A DNA stretch of 64,000 nt from an uncultured Clostridia bacterium. GTDB taxonomy: Bacteria; Bacillota; Clostridia; Christensenellales; Aristaeellaceae. Location: contig CAKTXR010000001.1 of NCBI GenBank assembly GCA_934631025.1, positions 124,001 to 188,000 of the forward strand, in the 5' to 3' direction. Below are positions 32,500 to 41,234 of this stretch, in pieces. A program made the translations under genes and the position numbers. The notes beneath the pieces were generated by a model. It had not been told where the DNA came from. It searched no databases and was given only the letters and a program-made list of their open reading frames with translations. Position 1 is the first letter of the stretch. Each line of letters opens with the position of its first letter.

Positions 32500-33486
32500 A
32501 TGACAAAACAACCGGTTCTCTATATCGTCGTGCCCTGCTACAACGAGGAGGAGGTGTTGCCCAGGACGAGCGGCCTGTTCCTTGAGGAGATCAATGAGCT
32601 GAGCGGCAAGGGCAAGATCAGCCCGGACAGCCGCGTGCTGTTCGTGGACGACGGCAGCCGCGATGGCACATGGCGCATCATATCCGAGCTGGCGGCGCGG
32701 GACGAGCACTATCTGGGCATTCGCCAGAGCCGCAACCGCGGGCATCAGAACGCCGTTTTTGCGGGGCTGATGGAGGCGAAGGACAGCTGCGACATATCGA
32801 TCAGCATCGACTGCGACGGGCAGGACGACGTCCACGCCATGGAGGCCATGGTGGACGCGTATCACGACGGCTGTGAGATCGTGTACGGCGTGCGCACCAG
32901 TCGGGCGACCGACACGGCCTTCAAGCGCCTGAGCGCGGAGAGTTTCTACAAATTATTGCGCTTCATGGGGGTCGACGTGGTCTATAACCATGCGGATTAC
33001 CGGCTGATGAGCCGCCGCGCGCTGGAGGAGCTGGCCAAATTCCGCGAGGTGAACCTGTACCTGCGCGGCATGGCGCCGCTGATCGGCTTCAAGAGCACCA
33101 GCGTGGGCTATGAGCGGCACGAGCGGCTGGCGGGCAGGAGCCACTATCCGCTGGGCAAGATGCTGGCGCTGGCGTTCGACGGCATCAGCAGCATGTCCAT
33201 AAAGCCCATGCGCATGATCGCGGGGGCGGGCGTGTTCTTCTTTGTGCTGAGCCTGATCGGCATATTGTGGTCGGTGGTGACGGCGCTGTGCGGCCATGCG
33301 GTGCCGGGCTGGGCGAGCACGGCGTGCATCGTGCTGCTGATGGGCGGCATACAGTCGCTGTTCATGGGCGTGATCGGCGAATACGTCGGCAAGATTTATC
33401 TGGAGGTGAAGGACAGGCCGCGGTATATTATTAGCGAAAAAACGCCGCAAAACAGTGGCCGAATTGGGGGTCAAAAAGGACACTGA
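32500..33486 (+). CDS. Family 2 glycosyltransferase (DPM1/GtrB-like)
   Basis: 328 residues. The GT-A domain has VVPCYNEEEVLP, DDGSRDGTW and a DCDGQDDV block as the DxD-type metal site. Two C-terminal membrane helices follow (VFFFVLSLIGILWSVVTAL and ACIVLLMGGIQSLFMGVI), then a YVGKIYLEVK end. This matches transferases that load a sugar on undecaprenyl phosphate for wall or surface polysaccharide decoration. ATG 32500 is preferred to the GTG at 32491, since GCGAGGTG lies 6 bp before it. It sits just upstream of the surface-fibre locus but has no shared promoter with it. Confidence 0.9.
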   Translation: MTKQPVLYIVVPCYNEEEVLPRTSGLFLEEINELSGKGKISPDSRVLFVDDGSRDGTWRIISELAARDEHYLGIRQSRNRGHQNAVFAGLMEAKDSCDISISIDCDGQDDVHAMEAMVDAYHDGCEIVYGVRTSRATDTAFKRLSAESFYKLLRFMGVDVVYNHADYRLMSRRALEELAKFREVNLYLRGMAPLIGFKSTSVGYERHERLAGRSHYPLGKMLALAFDGISSMSIKPMRMIAGAGVFFFVLSLIGILWSVVTALCGHAVPGWASTACIVLLMGGIQSLFMGVIGEYVGKIYLEVKDRPRYIISEKTPQNSGRIGGQKGH

Positions 33487-33545
33487 AAACCCTATTTGTT
33501 AGCAATATAAAATAGAAAATACATATGCGAAAGGATGACAAACAC

Positions 33546-33574
33546 TTGACAAATGATATTAGAGAGTATATAAT
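33546..33574 (+). promoter_or_regulatory. Perfect consensus sigma-A promoter of the surface-protein locus
   Basis: TTGACA (33546-33551), exactly 17 bp, TATAAT (33569-33574), 49 bp before the first ATG. No other promoter in the window matches as well. It implies strong transcription of the downstream signal peptidase and TasA-like genes. Confidence 0.92.
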
Positions 33575-33622
33575 TGGGAATGTACGAACAAAACGGCTTT
33601 TAGGCTGTCAGCGGGGTGAGCT

Positions 33623-34234
33623 ATGAAGGCATTTCGAAGAATCTGGGGAATCATTACGACGCTGGCCGTCATTGCCGTTGTTGTGCTGGCCATACTGCTG
33701 GTCGGCGTGCGCGTGGTGGGACTCACGCCCTACGCCGTGCTGTCCGGCTCGATGGAGCCGACCTATCACGTCGGCTCGCTCATCTACGTCCGGAAGGTCG
33801 CGCCCGAGGACGTACAGATCGGCGATCCGATCACCTTTGTGGTCAATGAGGATCTGCTGGTGGCGACGCACCGCGTGGTGGACATCGCCGTGGAGACGAC
33901 GGGCACGGAAACGGTGAAGGACGAGGAAACCGGCGAGGAGACCACGGTCGAGGTGCCGCTGGACGAGCCGGCCTACTACTACCAGACCAAGGGCGACGCG
34001 AACGCCGATGTGGACGGCGCGCCGGTCTACTACAAGAACCTGATCGGTGAGCCGGTGTTCTCCGTGCCGTATCTGGGGTATCTCTCCAGCGCGTTACAGA
34101 CGAAGAAGGGCATGATCCTGGGCGTTACCGCGGCGCTGGTGCTGCTGCTGCTCCTGTTCATGCCGGATATGCTCCGCTCGGCCGACGAATCCGACAAGAA
34201 GAGCGGAAAGAAGAAGGGCAAAAAGCCCGAATGA
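33623..34234 (+). CDS. sipW: SipW-type (ER-type) signal peptidase I
   Basis: 203 residues. N-terminal membrane helix, then the active site SGSMEPTYHVGS (Ser43) and ATHRVVDI (His83). The His in place of the usual general-base Lys marks the ER-type branch to which Bacillus SipW belongs. A second membrane helix (LGVTAALVLLLLLFMP) and a strongly basic tail (KKSGKKKGKK) end the protein. SipW releases TasA- and TapA-like precursors from the membrane in B. subtilis biofilm matrix assembly. Seven genes with matching precursors lie downstream, which strongly supports the assignment. GGGGTGAGCT precedes the ATG. Confidence 0.92.
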   Translation: MKAFRRIWGIITTLAVIAVVVLAILLVGVRVVGLTPYAVLSGSMEPTYHVGSLIYVRKVAPEDVQIGDPITFVVNEDLLVATHRVVDIAVETTGTETVKDEETGEETTVEVPLDEPAYYYQTKGDANADVDGAPVYYKNLIGEPVFSVPYLGYLSSALQTKKGMILGVTAALVLLLLLFMPDMLRSADESDKKSGKKKGKKPE

Positions 34235-34312
34235 CCCTGATGTGAAGCCGCAATGCGGCATTGCATAATTTTTCTTGATTGCCCCTGAAGCGGGGGAGAA
34301 GGAGGAAACATC

Positions 34313-34972
34313 ATGAAGAAGACCCGTAAGATTCTGGCGATGGCCGCCTGCGCCATCCTGCTGGTGTGCATCAGCGTCGGCGCGACCGTGGCTTATCTGA
34401 CGAGCACGGATAGCGTTAGGAACACCTTTACTGTCGGTAAGGTTGCGATCACGCTGGATGAGAAAGATGTTACTTTGATGGGCGAACCTGATCCTGATAA
34501 TACTGCTCGCGTTGACGAGAATAGTTATAAGCTCATGCCCGGCCGTTCCTATATAAAGGATCCGACTGTTCATTTCCTGCCTGGCAGCGACGAAAGCTGG
34601 CTGTTCGTGAAGGTGGAAATGCCCAGTGGGTTCACTGATATTGAAAGTGCGTATACCCATGAGGGTAAAGATGTTGGAAAGATCAGCAAACAGATTGAAG
34701 ACAATGGCTGGAAGGCTCTGGGCAATGATCATCCTGGCATTTACTATAAACATCAGGATGCCAATAACGGATATGATAGCATCGACATTCCGGTCTTTTA
34801 TGGCTTTAAGATCGGTGATGCTGTAGAGAGTACAGCTCTGAATGTGATCAAACCGGCCACAACCGGCACTGATGAGACGGATAACAATGAACTCAAAGTT
34901 ACCGCCTACGCCATCCAGAAGGATGGCTTTGAGACTCCCGAGGCCGCTTGGAAAGCTGGTAACTTCCAGTAA
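34313..34972 (+). CDS. TasA-like SipW-dependent secreted protein 1
   Basis: 219 residues. The signal region MKKTRKILAMAACAILLVC is followed by ATVAYLT and NTFTVGKVAITLDE, the mark of SipW-dependent (TasA/camelysin, M73-like) precursors. The rest is a beta-rich domain with an APGS-like block (MPGRSYIKDPTVHF) in the place where family members carry PGxxxxxxPxV. It ends in AYAIQKDGFETPEAAW, a block shared with its neighbours. In Bacillus such proteins form fibres. AAGGAGGAAAC precedes the ATG. The middle of the gene is clearly more AT-rich than the signal-peptide codons. Confidence 0.88.
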   Translation: MKKTRKILAMAACAILLVCISVGATVAYLTSTDSVRNTFTVGKVAITLDEKDVTLMGEPDPDNTARVDENSYKLMPGRSYIKDPTVHFLPGSDESWLFVKVEMPSGFTDIESAYTHEGKDVGKISKQIEDNGWKALGNDHPGIYYKHQDANNGYDSIDIPVFYGFKIGDAVESTALNVIKPATTGTDETDNNELKVTAYAIQKDGFETPEAAWKAGNFQ

Positions 34973-35050
34973 TTTTCCCTCCACATCTTATTCTCGTGCG
35001 CCCCGCCCATTCGGGGCGCGCGGCAATAATTCAATAGGAGGAATAAGACC

Positions 35051-35731
35051 ATGAAGAACAGAAAGACCCGCAGCGCCATGCGCCGCATGCTGTTCACGCT
35101 GGCGCTGGTGCTGGTTGTGGCGGTCGCGTCCGTCGGCGGAACGATTGCGTGGCTGACGCAGACGACGGGGACGCTGACGAATACGTTTACTGTAGGTAAT
35201 GTGAACATTACTTTGAAGGAATCTGAGGGTCAGAGTGTGCTGGATGCAACTGAGGGAGATAGGAGCCATACTCCTTACCACATCATCCCTGGCACTGATC
35301 TTAAGAAAGATCCCAAGGTTACTGTTGTAGCGGGTAGCGAAAAATGCTGGCTGTTCGTTGAGGTTACGGAAGTGAACTGGCCTGACACGGAGAATATCAG
35401 CTACAGTGTCGATGAGGATGTTTGGACTCAGCTTGATGAGACTGTGACCACCCATGTGAAGGATGAAAATGAAAAGGTAGTTAAGACCATCAATACCGCC
35501 GTCTATTACATTGATATTGACGATGCGGCTAAGATGGGCATAGACTATCATGTCTTGACCGGTGATAAGGTCACTGTCTCGCAGAACCTGAGCAAGACGG
35601 ATGCTGACAAGATTCCCACTGGTGAGTATGCTCCGTCCCTGACCTTCAAGGCTTACGCCATCCAGAAGGACAACACCGGTGCTGTTGCTGATGCTTGGGC
35701 GAAGCTGAACGCCGCCACCCCCGGCAACTAA
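35051..35731 (+). CDS. TasA-like SipW-dependent secreted protein 2
   Basis: 226 residues. Basic start, hydrophobic core (FTLALVLVVAVASVGG), then TIAWLTQ and NTFTVGNVNITLKE. The mature part contains IIPGTDLKKDPKVTV, EKCWLFVEVTE and SLTFKAYAIQKD, the same block order as the first TasA-like protein, which makes them the closest pair in fold though not in sequence. It is preceded by ATAGGAGGAATAAG. The mature region is again AT-rich compared with the signal part. Confidence 0.88.
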   Translation: MKNRKTRSAMRRMLFTLALVLVVAVASVGGTIAWLTQTTGTLTNTFTVGNVNITLKESEGQSVLDATEGDRSHTPYHIIPGTDLKKDPKVTVVAGSEKCWLFVEVTEVNWPDTENISYSVDEDVWTQLDETVTTHVKDENEKVVKTINTAVYYIDIDDAAKMGIDYHVLTGDKVTVSQNLSKTDADKIPTGEYAPSLTFKAYAIQKDNTGAVADAWAKLNAATPGN

Positions 35732-35790
35732 CCCCATCTCCCCGCCCCGCGGAAGGGGCATAATGATAGAGATGAAAGGATGTAACTCTC

Positions 35791-36600
35791 ATGACTAAGA
35801 AGAAGATTCTGGTTCTGGCGCTGTCCCTCGCCATGGTCGCCATCCTCGCGGTCGGCGGCTCGCTGGCGTACTTCACCAGCGACGACCATGCCGAGAACAC
35901 CTTCACCGTCGGCGGCGTGAAGATCAAGCTGATCGAGCAGCAGCGCGGCGAGAACGGCCTTGTGCCCTTCGAGCAGGACAAGGTACTGTACCCCATCGTC
36001 GGCTCCGCGCAGGGCGAGAAGGATCAGTACGGCATGCCCGTCGCCAAGAACTACGTCGACAAGATGGTCACCATCGAGAACACCGGCAGGAGCGCCGCTT
36101 ATATCCGCGCCTACTTCGCCATTCCCTCCGCGCTGGACGACGGCTATGAGACTTTCAACGCGGGTCTGAACGTCCTGCATTTCAACTTTGGCAACAAGGT
36201 TGTGAACGGCGTGATCTCCAGCACCGAGGGCGCTGAGTGGATTTGGACTCACGGCGGCAAGTGGAACTACTTCGAGACCGAGATCGGCGGCATCAAGTAC
36301 AATGTGTACTTTGCTGACTACTATCAGGCTGTGGACGCTGGCAAGACCACCGAGCAGCTCGTTCAGGGCGTGTATCTGGACAAGTCCTTCGATTCCAAGG
36401 ACGATGGATACTACGCTTTCGGCAAGAAGCTCGAGGATGTTGACGCTTTCGTCAGCACGGATAACAGCGTGACCGTGACCTGCCCCGTCTACGCCGTTGC
36501 CGTGCAGGCCGCCGGCTTCGACAATGCCGCCGACGCCATCACCGCCGCGTTCGGCGCGAACTACAATCCCTGGGGTACTCCTGCTTCCAACTGGCAGTAA
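35791..36600 (+). CDS. TasA-like SipW-dependent secreted protein 3
   Basis: 269 residues. It begins MTKKKILVLALS, continues with VGGSLAYFT and NTFTVGGVKIKLIE, and has the long camelysin-like block PVAKNYVDKMVTIENTGRS. The C-terminal half has VTCPVYAVAVQAAGF, matching the AYAIQ..GF blocks of the neighbours. This is the member closest to the exported metallopeptidase-M73/camelysin branch, but I see no HExxH zinc motif, so it is a structural protein by inference. Codon use is GC-rich throughout, unlike proteins 1 and 2. Confidence 0.88.
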   Translation: MTKKKILVLALSLAMVAILAVGGSLAYFTSDDHAENTFTVGGVKIKLIEQQRGENGLVPFEQDKVLYPIVGSAQGEKDQYGMPVAKNYVDKMVTIENTGRSAAYIRAYFAIPSALDDGYETFNAGLNVLHFNFGNKVVNGVISSTEGAEWIWTHGGKWNYFETEIGGIKYNVYFADYYQAVDAGKTTEQLVQGVYLDKSFDSKDDGYYAFGKKLEDVDAFVSTDNSVTVTCPVYAVAVQAAGFDNAADAITAAFGANYNPWGTPASNWQ

Positions 36601-36624
36601 TCCCATCTGACATTACATCCTTTT

Positions 36625-36770
36625 CAGCCTGCCCCACCGAGCAGGGGGCAGGCTGTACGGGGACATTCAACCGCATGCCGAATCTCCCCGCATGGCCTGC
36701 CGAAAAGGACATGACATCGTACCCCAGCCCGAGAAGGGCACAATATAGAAGCGAAAGGAAGTAATTTCTC
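36625..36770 (+). repeat. Structured intergenic repeat, copy 1
   Basis: Hairpin A: CAGCCTGCCCC (36625-36635) with GGGGCAGGCTG (36645-36655). Hairpin B: CGGGGACATTC with GAATCTCCCCG (one C-C mismatch). It then continues to the GAAAGGAAG ribosome site of the next gene. It is about 85% alike to copy 2 by eye. Confidence 0.8.
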
Positions 36771-37541
36771 ATGACCAAGAAGAAGATTCTCGTCCTCGCG
36801 CTGACCATCGTCATGGCGGCGATCCTCGCGGTCGGCGGCTCGCTGGCGTATCTGACCGATACCCAGACCGCGAAGAATACATTTACTATCGGCAATGTGA
36901 AGATTGAGCTGCTGGAGTCCAAGCTGCATCGTGAAAACGCCGGTGTGGCCAATGGCGCGACCTCTACCTCTGAGCTGTGGTCTGATGTTGCGAAGGAAGG
37001 CTCCGGCAATACCAACAAGTACAAGGCTGGCGATACCTTCTATACCGATGAGCAGATTGAGAACGATGCTAAGACCTATAAGTGCGAGAATGTTAAGCTG
37101 AATCCCGGCCAGTCTTATCACAAGATGCCCTACGTCAAGAACACCGGCGCGAACGACGCGTATATCCGTATCCGCGTGATGATCCCCGCCGATCTGGATA
37201 CTTCCATCCTGAACAGCAGCATGTACACTTCCACCGCCATGAACAACAAAGAGTTTACCATGGCGTACGACAACAGCGGCACGGTTGATCGCGACGGTAT
37301 CAAGTACAACGTCTATACCTTCACCCGCATTGATCCGCTGGCTCCTGGCGCGCTGACCTACTGGAACGTCTGGGGCACCATTCACATGGATACCACTGTG
37401 ACCAACGAACAGCTGGCGGCGCTCTTTGGCAAGGGCAAGCCCTATGCCAACGGCATCTTCCCCGTTCTGGTTGAGGCCGACGCCATTCAGGCCGACACTT
37501 TCGCGAATGCGGCCGAAGCTTTCGCGGCGTTTGACAAGTAA
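36771..37541 (+). CDS. TasA-like SipW-dependent secreted protein 4
   Basis: 256 residues. The first ~50 residues (MTKKKILVLALTIVM ... NTFTIGNVKIEL) are nearly the same as in protein 5, then the mature domains diverge. The mature part holds LNPGQSYHKMPYVKNTG and DAYIRIRVMIP, the PGxxxxxxxxVxNTG and AYIR blocks common to this family, and ends in VEADAIQADTF. Together with the repeat before it, it looks like one unit of a recent tandem duplication. Confidence 0.88.
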   Translation: MTKKKILVLALTIVMAAILAVGGSLAYLTDTQTAKNTFTIGNVKIELLESKLHRENAGVANGATSTSELWSDVAKEGSGNTNKYKAGDTFYTDEQIENDAKTYKCENVKLNPGQSYHKMPYVKNTGANDAYIRIRVMIPADLDTSILNSSMYTSTAMNNKEFTMAYDNSGTVDRDGIKYNVYTFTRIDPLAPGALTYWNVWGTIHMDTTVTNEQLAALFGKGKPYANGIFPVLVEADAIQADTFANAAEAFAAFDK

Positions 37542-37562
37542 TCAAGTTTGTACGTTTTATCC

Positions 37563-37705
37563 CAGCCTGCCCCTTTGAGCAGGGGTAGGCTGTACGGGGA
37601 TATTCAACCGCATGCCGAATATCCCCGCATGGCCTGCCGAAAAGGCCTGATGCCGTATCCATGCCCGGAAAGGGCGCAATATAGAGCGAAAGGAAGTACT
37701 TTCCC
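37563..37705 (+). repeat. Structured intergenic repeat, copy 2
   Basis: Hairpin A: CAGCCTGCCCC (37563-37573) with GGGGTAGGCTG (37582-37592, one G-U-type change). Hairpin B: CGGGGATATTC with GAATATCCCCG, now perfectly paired where copy 1 has a mismatch. It ends at the next ribosome site. Confidence 0.8.
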
Positions 37706-38377
37706 ATGACCAAGAAGAAGATTCTCGTCCTCGCGCTGACCGTCGCCATGGCGGCGATCCTCGTGGTCGGCGGCTCGCTGGCCTACCTGACCGATACCAA
37801 GACCGCAAACAACACCTTCACCATGGGCGACGTCAAGATCACGCTTGACGAGAAGAACGTGAATGATCCCGAGGGCGATCGTGTGACTTCGAATACATAT
37901 GACAACGACGCTGTTTATCCCGGTGCGGTCGTCACCAAGGATCCCATTGTCCACAACGTGGGCAAGAATGACGCTTACATTCGTGCTATTGTCACCATTG
38001 AAAATGGCATGAACTGGCTTGGCCTCTACAACGAGAACGTCTGGACTGCTCCGCAGGAAGAAGCATTCATCGCTCTTATCAACAATACCCTCGGAGAAAA
38101 GTGGAAGCTTGTTGATATTGCCTATGACATGTCTGGCCCGGATCACCCCACCAGCGATTTCGTTGCCACCCTGGAATACACTGAAGTTTTGGCTCCCAAT
38201 ACCGAGACAACCGCGATGTTCACTCAGATCGCTTTCCCGGCGAAAATGTCTGGAAATGATGTGACCACTCGCATTGATCAGAACGGTGAGTTTGGCATTC
38301 AGGTCGTTGCTCAGGCCATGCAGGCGAACGGCTTTGATAATTGGGATGCTGCCTTTGCCGCTTTCGATGCGAAGTAA
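37706..38377 (+). CDS. TasA-like SipW-dependent secreted protein 5
   Basis: 223 residues, with the signal region MTKKKILVLALTVAM and NTFTMGDVKITLDE. The mature part has VYPGAVVTKDPIVHNVGKN and DAYIRAIVTIENG, then a domain ending in GIQVVAQAMQANGF. The PGxxxxKDPxVxN block is the clearest TasA signature of the set. The middle of the gene is AT-richer than the ends. Same ribosome site and spacing as protein 4. Confidence 0.88.
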   Translation: MTKKKILVLALTVAMAAILVVGGSLAYLTDTKTANNTFTMGDVKITLDEKNVNDPEGDRVTSNTYDNDAVYPGAVVTKDPIVHNVGKNDAYIRAIVTIENGMNWLGLYNENVWTAPQEEAFIALINNTLGEKWKLVDIAYDMSGPDHPTSDFVATLEYTEVLAPNTETTAMFTQIAFPAKMSGNDVTTRIDQNGEFGIQVVAQAMQANGFDNWDAAFAAFDAK

Positions 38378-38400
38378 TCGAAATTGAGCTTTTCGACCCC

Positions 38401-38475
38401 GGCCTGCCCCCCGCTGGAGGGCAGGCCATACGGGGATACTCGGCGCGGCGCGTGGAATCTCCCCGCATGGCCTGA
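38401..38475 (+). repeat. Structured intergenic repeat, partial copy 3
   Basis: GGCCTGCCC (38401-38409) pairs with GGGCAGGCC (38419-38427), then a shortened second hairpin CGGGGA/TCCCCG, followed by GCATGGCCTG as in copies 1 and 2. The downstream half differs. Confidence 0.7.
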
Positions 38476-38556
38476 AGAATGCGGCCAGAGCAACGAATGA
38501 ACTGGAATTCCCGTCTAATATGATTATGGGTATCATTGAAAGGAGACGACCTTCCT

Positions 38557-39114
38557 ATGACTAAGCGAAAAATCTTCCTGCTGGCCATCCTCGTGTGCTG
38601 TGTGGCGCTCGCCGCCGCCGGAACGCTGGCGTATTTCACCGCCGAAGAGACGGCCTATAACGTCATCACCACCGGCAAGCTCGCCATGACGCTTCACGAG
38701 GAGACCACCGACGGCAAGCCCTTCCCGAAGGAAGGCGTTTCCGGCGTGATGCCCGGGCAGGTCGTCGACAAGGTCGTGTTCATCGAAAATACCGGCACGG
38801 TCGACTTTTACGCCCGCATTTCGCTGGCGATGAGCGTGACCGGCGCGGACGGCAAGCCGCTTTCGCCCGATGTTATGGCGCTCGATCTCAACACCGCCGA
38901 CTGGACGAAAAAGGGCGATTACTACTATTATAACAAGCCCCTCGCCCCCGGCGAAAAGACCGCGCCGCTGTTCAAGACCGTGACGTTCGCCGCCGATATG
39001 GGCAACGAATACATGGAATGCACCGCGAAAATCAATGTCACCGCCCAGACCGTGCAGAGCCGCAACAACGGCGATACCGTCCTCGACGCGCAGGGCTGGC
39101 CGGAAACCAAGTAA
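38557..39114 (+). CDS. TasA-like SipW-dependent secreted protein 6
   Basis: 185 residues from ATG 38557 (MTKRKIFLLAILVCC), aligned with the start of its neighbours; the in-frame TTG at 38536 overlaps the AAAGGAG ribosome site and is rejected. After TLAYFTAEE and the variant NVITTGKLAMTL come VMPGQVVDKVVFIENTG and DFYARISLAM, then a C-terminal strand CTAKINVTAQTVQ. It is the shortest member and lacks the NTFT motif, so it may be a cap or minor subunit. Confidence 0.85.
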   Translation: MTKRKIFLLAILVCCVALAAAGTLAYFTAEETAYNVITTGKLAMTLHEETTDGKPFPKEGVSGVMPGQVVDKVVFIENTGTVDFYARISLAMSVTGADGKPLSPDVMALDLNTADWTKKGDYYYYNKPLAPGEKTAPLFKTVTFAADMGNEYMECTAKINVTAQTVQSRNNGDTVLDAQGWPETK

Positions 39115-39126
39115 GGGGGAACGGAC

Positions 39127-41205
39127 ATGAAACGCAAATTCCTCGCAATTGTATTGAGCGTTGTGCTGGCGTTGACGGCTTGCCCGTTCGCCTTCGCAAC
39201 GGAAGCAGACTTCACGCCCACGCCGGAAGCCACGCCCGTGGCTACTGAGTCCGCGCCCGCGCCTGTGGTCGAAGCCGAGCCGACCGCCGAGCCTGCCGTT
39301 GAGCCGACGACCGAGCCTGCCGTCGAGCCGACGGCTGAGCCTGTTGTCGAACCCACTGCCGAGCCTGCTGTCGAGCCGACCGCCGAGCCTGCCGTCGAGC
39401 CGACCGCCGAGCCTGTGGTTGAGCCGACCGTCGAGCCTGTGGTTGAGCCGACCGTCGAGCCTGCCGTCGAGCCGACCGCTGAGCCTGTGGTTGAGCCGAC
39501 CGTCGAGCCTGTGGTTGAGCCGACCGCCGAACCCACCGCCGAGCCGGAAGCCGTCAAGGCCGAAATGACCGCGAACAGGCAGTCCGTGCTGGCGGGCAGT
39601 GAAAAAATCGAGCTGACCCTGAGCGTGTCCGGCGGCAAAGCGCCTTACAGCGTCGCCGTGACCAGCGCGCAGGGCGAAACCGTGCTTTCGAGCGAAATCC
39701 TGACGCTGAACGAAGCGGGCCAGATCATCTGGGGCGCGGACGCTGCGCCGGAAATCGGCACGCAGACGCTGACCGCCGTCGTGACCGACGCGCTGGGCCA
39801 GACCGCCACGGCGAAGGTCGAGCTGCCCGTCGCGGAGAAGGTCAGCGAGGACGTGGCCGCCACGGTGCGGAATATCGAGCTGACCGGCGACTGGGCGAAG
39901 GATCTGATCGCCATCGCCGAGAGCCAGGTCGGCTATCACGAGAGCGAGACATCGTTCCGCATTGACGAAAACGGCAAGCAGCACGGCTACACGCGCTATG
40001 GCCTGTGGTATGGCAACGCGTACGGCGAGTGGTGCGGCATGTTCATTTCCTTCTGCCTGAACTACGCGAAGATCCCCGAGGCCGACTTCCCGCGCGAGGC
40101 GAACTGCATCAAGTGGCGCAGCGCGCTGAAGAGCATCGCCGTCTATGAGGACGACGAGGATACCTACGTCCCCGCGCCCGGCGATCTGATCTTCTTCGAC
40201 ATCACCGGCGCGACCGACGACCCCGGTCATGTGGGCATTGTCACGCGCGTGGACGGCGACAAGATCTACACCATCGAGGGCAATCAGGGCCGCGCCGTGC
40301 GCAAAATGGAGTATAAAAAGGACGACAAGACCATCGTGGGCTATGCCAGCATGGCCAAGATCGTCGCGCGCGCCGCAGTGAAAACGGCCACCGACAAGCC
40401 CGCCGAGACCGACTACACCGCCATCGCGGGCCGCACCGGTATCATGACCGGCGACAAGGTGAACATCCGCGCTGAGGCCAGAAAGGACAGCGCAGCCCTC
40501 GGCCAGACCGGCGTGAAGGGCGAAACCGTGACGATCATCGCTGCGGAAACCGTGGACGGCGAGACCTGGTTCAAGGTTGAGTATGGCGAGATCATCGGCT
40601 ACATCCGCGCGGACTTCGTGTTCGTCGCGGCGGCTGAGCCGACTGCTGAACCGACTGTTGAGCCGACCGTCGAACCGACCGTCGAGCCGACTGATGAACC
40701 GACTGCCGAGCCGGTGATTGTGAACAACGCCGCCGCCGCGCCGGTTGAGGGCGGCGTGGAGCTGACCTTCGCCGTGAGCGACGAGAACGCTTCCTATATA
40801 TGGGAGCGCGGCGCGCTGAACGGCGCGGGCGAGCTGGTCTGGGAGACCGCCGCCGAGGGCAGCGCGTACACTGTGCCCGCGACCGTCGAGGGCATGAAAT
40901 ACGTCTATCGCTGCACGGCGGGCGCTCTGGTGAGCGAGCCTGTCAAGGCCGTGCGCGACGACATTTACGAGTGGCTGAACACCGCCGACGTGACCAACGA
41001 GATGCTCGCGCGGGCGATGAGGGCGGCCAGCCTTGAGTCGCTGGTGCTGGAGGGCGACGCGCTGGTATCGGTGCGCGATGGGCAGACCGTCGCGGACTAC
41101 GACGCGGAGACCGGCGCGCTGATCGACCGCGCCACCGGCCTGACTGTGGCTTACATTGTTGACGGAACGGTTGTCCCCGCCGTGCAGGCCGGGGACGCCG
41201 CCTGA
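39127..41205 (+). CDS. Secreted CHAP-domain wall protein with Glu-Pro repeats and SH3 domain
   Basis: 692 residues. A normal Sec signal peptide (IVLSVVLALTACPFAFA) precedes a 90-residue repeat of EPTAEPVV-type octamers (residues 51-140), an Ig-like domain, a CHAP amidase/endopeptidase domain, an SH3b domain (DKVNIRAEARKDSAALG), a second Glu-Pro-Thr tract (504-529) and a C-terminal domain. The CHAP residues Cys303 (GEWCGMF), His368 (DPGHVGIV) and Glu384 (TIEGNQG) are all in place, so it should cut peptidoglycan. In this locus it may open the wall for the fibre. It starts 12 bp after TasA-like protein 6. Confidence 0.9.
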   Translation: MKRKFLAIVLSVVLALTACPFAFATEADFTPTPEATPVATESAPAPVVEAEPTAEPAVEPTTEPAVEPTAEPVVEPTAEPAVEPTAEPAVEPTAEPVVEPTVEPVVEPTVEPAVEPTAEPVVEPTVEPVVEPTAEPTAEPEAVKAEMTANRQSVLAGSEKIELTLSVSGGKAPYSVAVTSAQGETVLSSEILTLNEAGQIIWGADAAPEIGTQTLTAVVTDALGQTATAKVELPVAEKVSEDVAATVRNIELTGDWAKDLIAIAESQVGYHESETSFRIDENGKQHGYTRYGLWYGNAYGEWCGMFISFCLNYAKIPEADFPREANCIKWRSALKSIAVYEDDEDTYVPAPGDLIFFDITGATDDPGHVGIVTRVDGDKIYTIEGNQGRAVRKMEYKKDDKTIVGYASMAKIVARAAVKTATDKPAETDYTAIAGRTGIMTGDKVNIRAEARKDSAALGQTGVKGETVTIIAAETVDGETWFKVEYGEIIGYIRADFVFVAAAEPTAEPTVEPTVEPTVEPTDEPTAEPVIVNNAAAAPVEGGVELTFAVSDENASYIWERGALNGAGELVWETAAEGSAYTVPATVEGMKYVYRCTAGALVSEPVKAVRDDIYEWLNTADVTNEMLARAMRAASLESLVLEGDALVSVRDGQTVADYDAETGALIDRATGLTVAYIVDGTVVPAVQAGDAA
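39277..39546 (+). repeat. Coding minisatellite, 24-bp units (Glu-Pro repeats)
   Basis: About eleven units of roughly GAGCCGACCGCCGAGCCTGT plus 4 bases, coding EPTAEPVV/EPTVEPVV/EPTAEPAV. Units differ at synonymous and Ala/Val positions. A shorter related tract lies at 40636-40713. Confidence 0.9.
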
Positions 41206-41234
41206 TCCGGCGAGACGGATAGGAGGAAAGCGGT

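Noticed and set aside
35791..36600. Active camelysin-type metalloprotease
   Set aside because: No HExxH or other zinc motif is seen in this or the other TasA-like proteins.
39277..39546. CRISPR-like array
   Set aside because: Units are contiguous without unique spacers, stay in frame and code Glu-Pro repeats; no cas genes are near.
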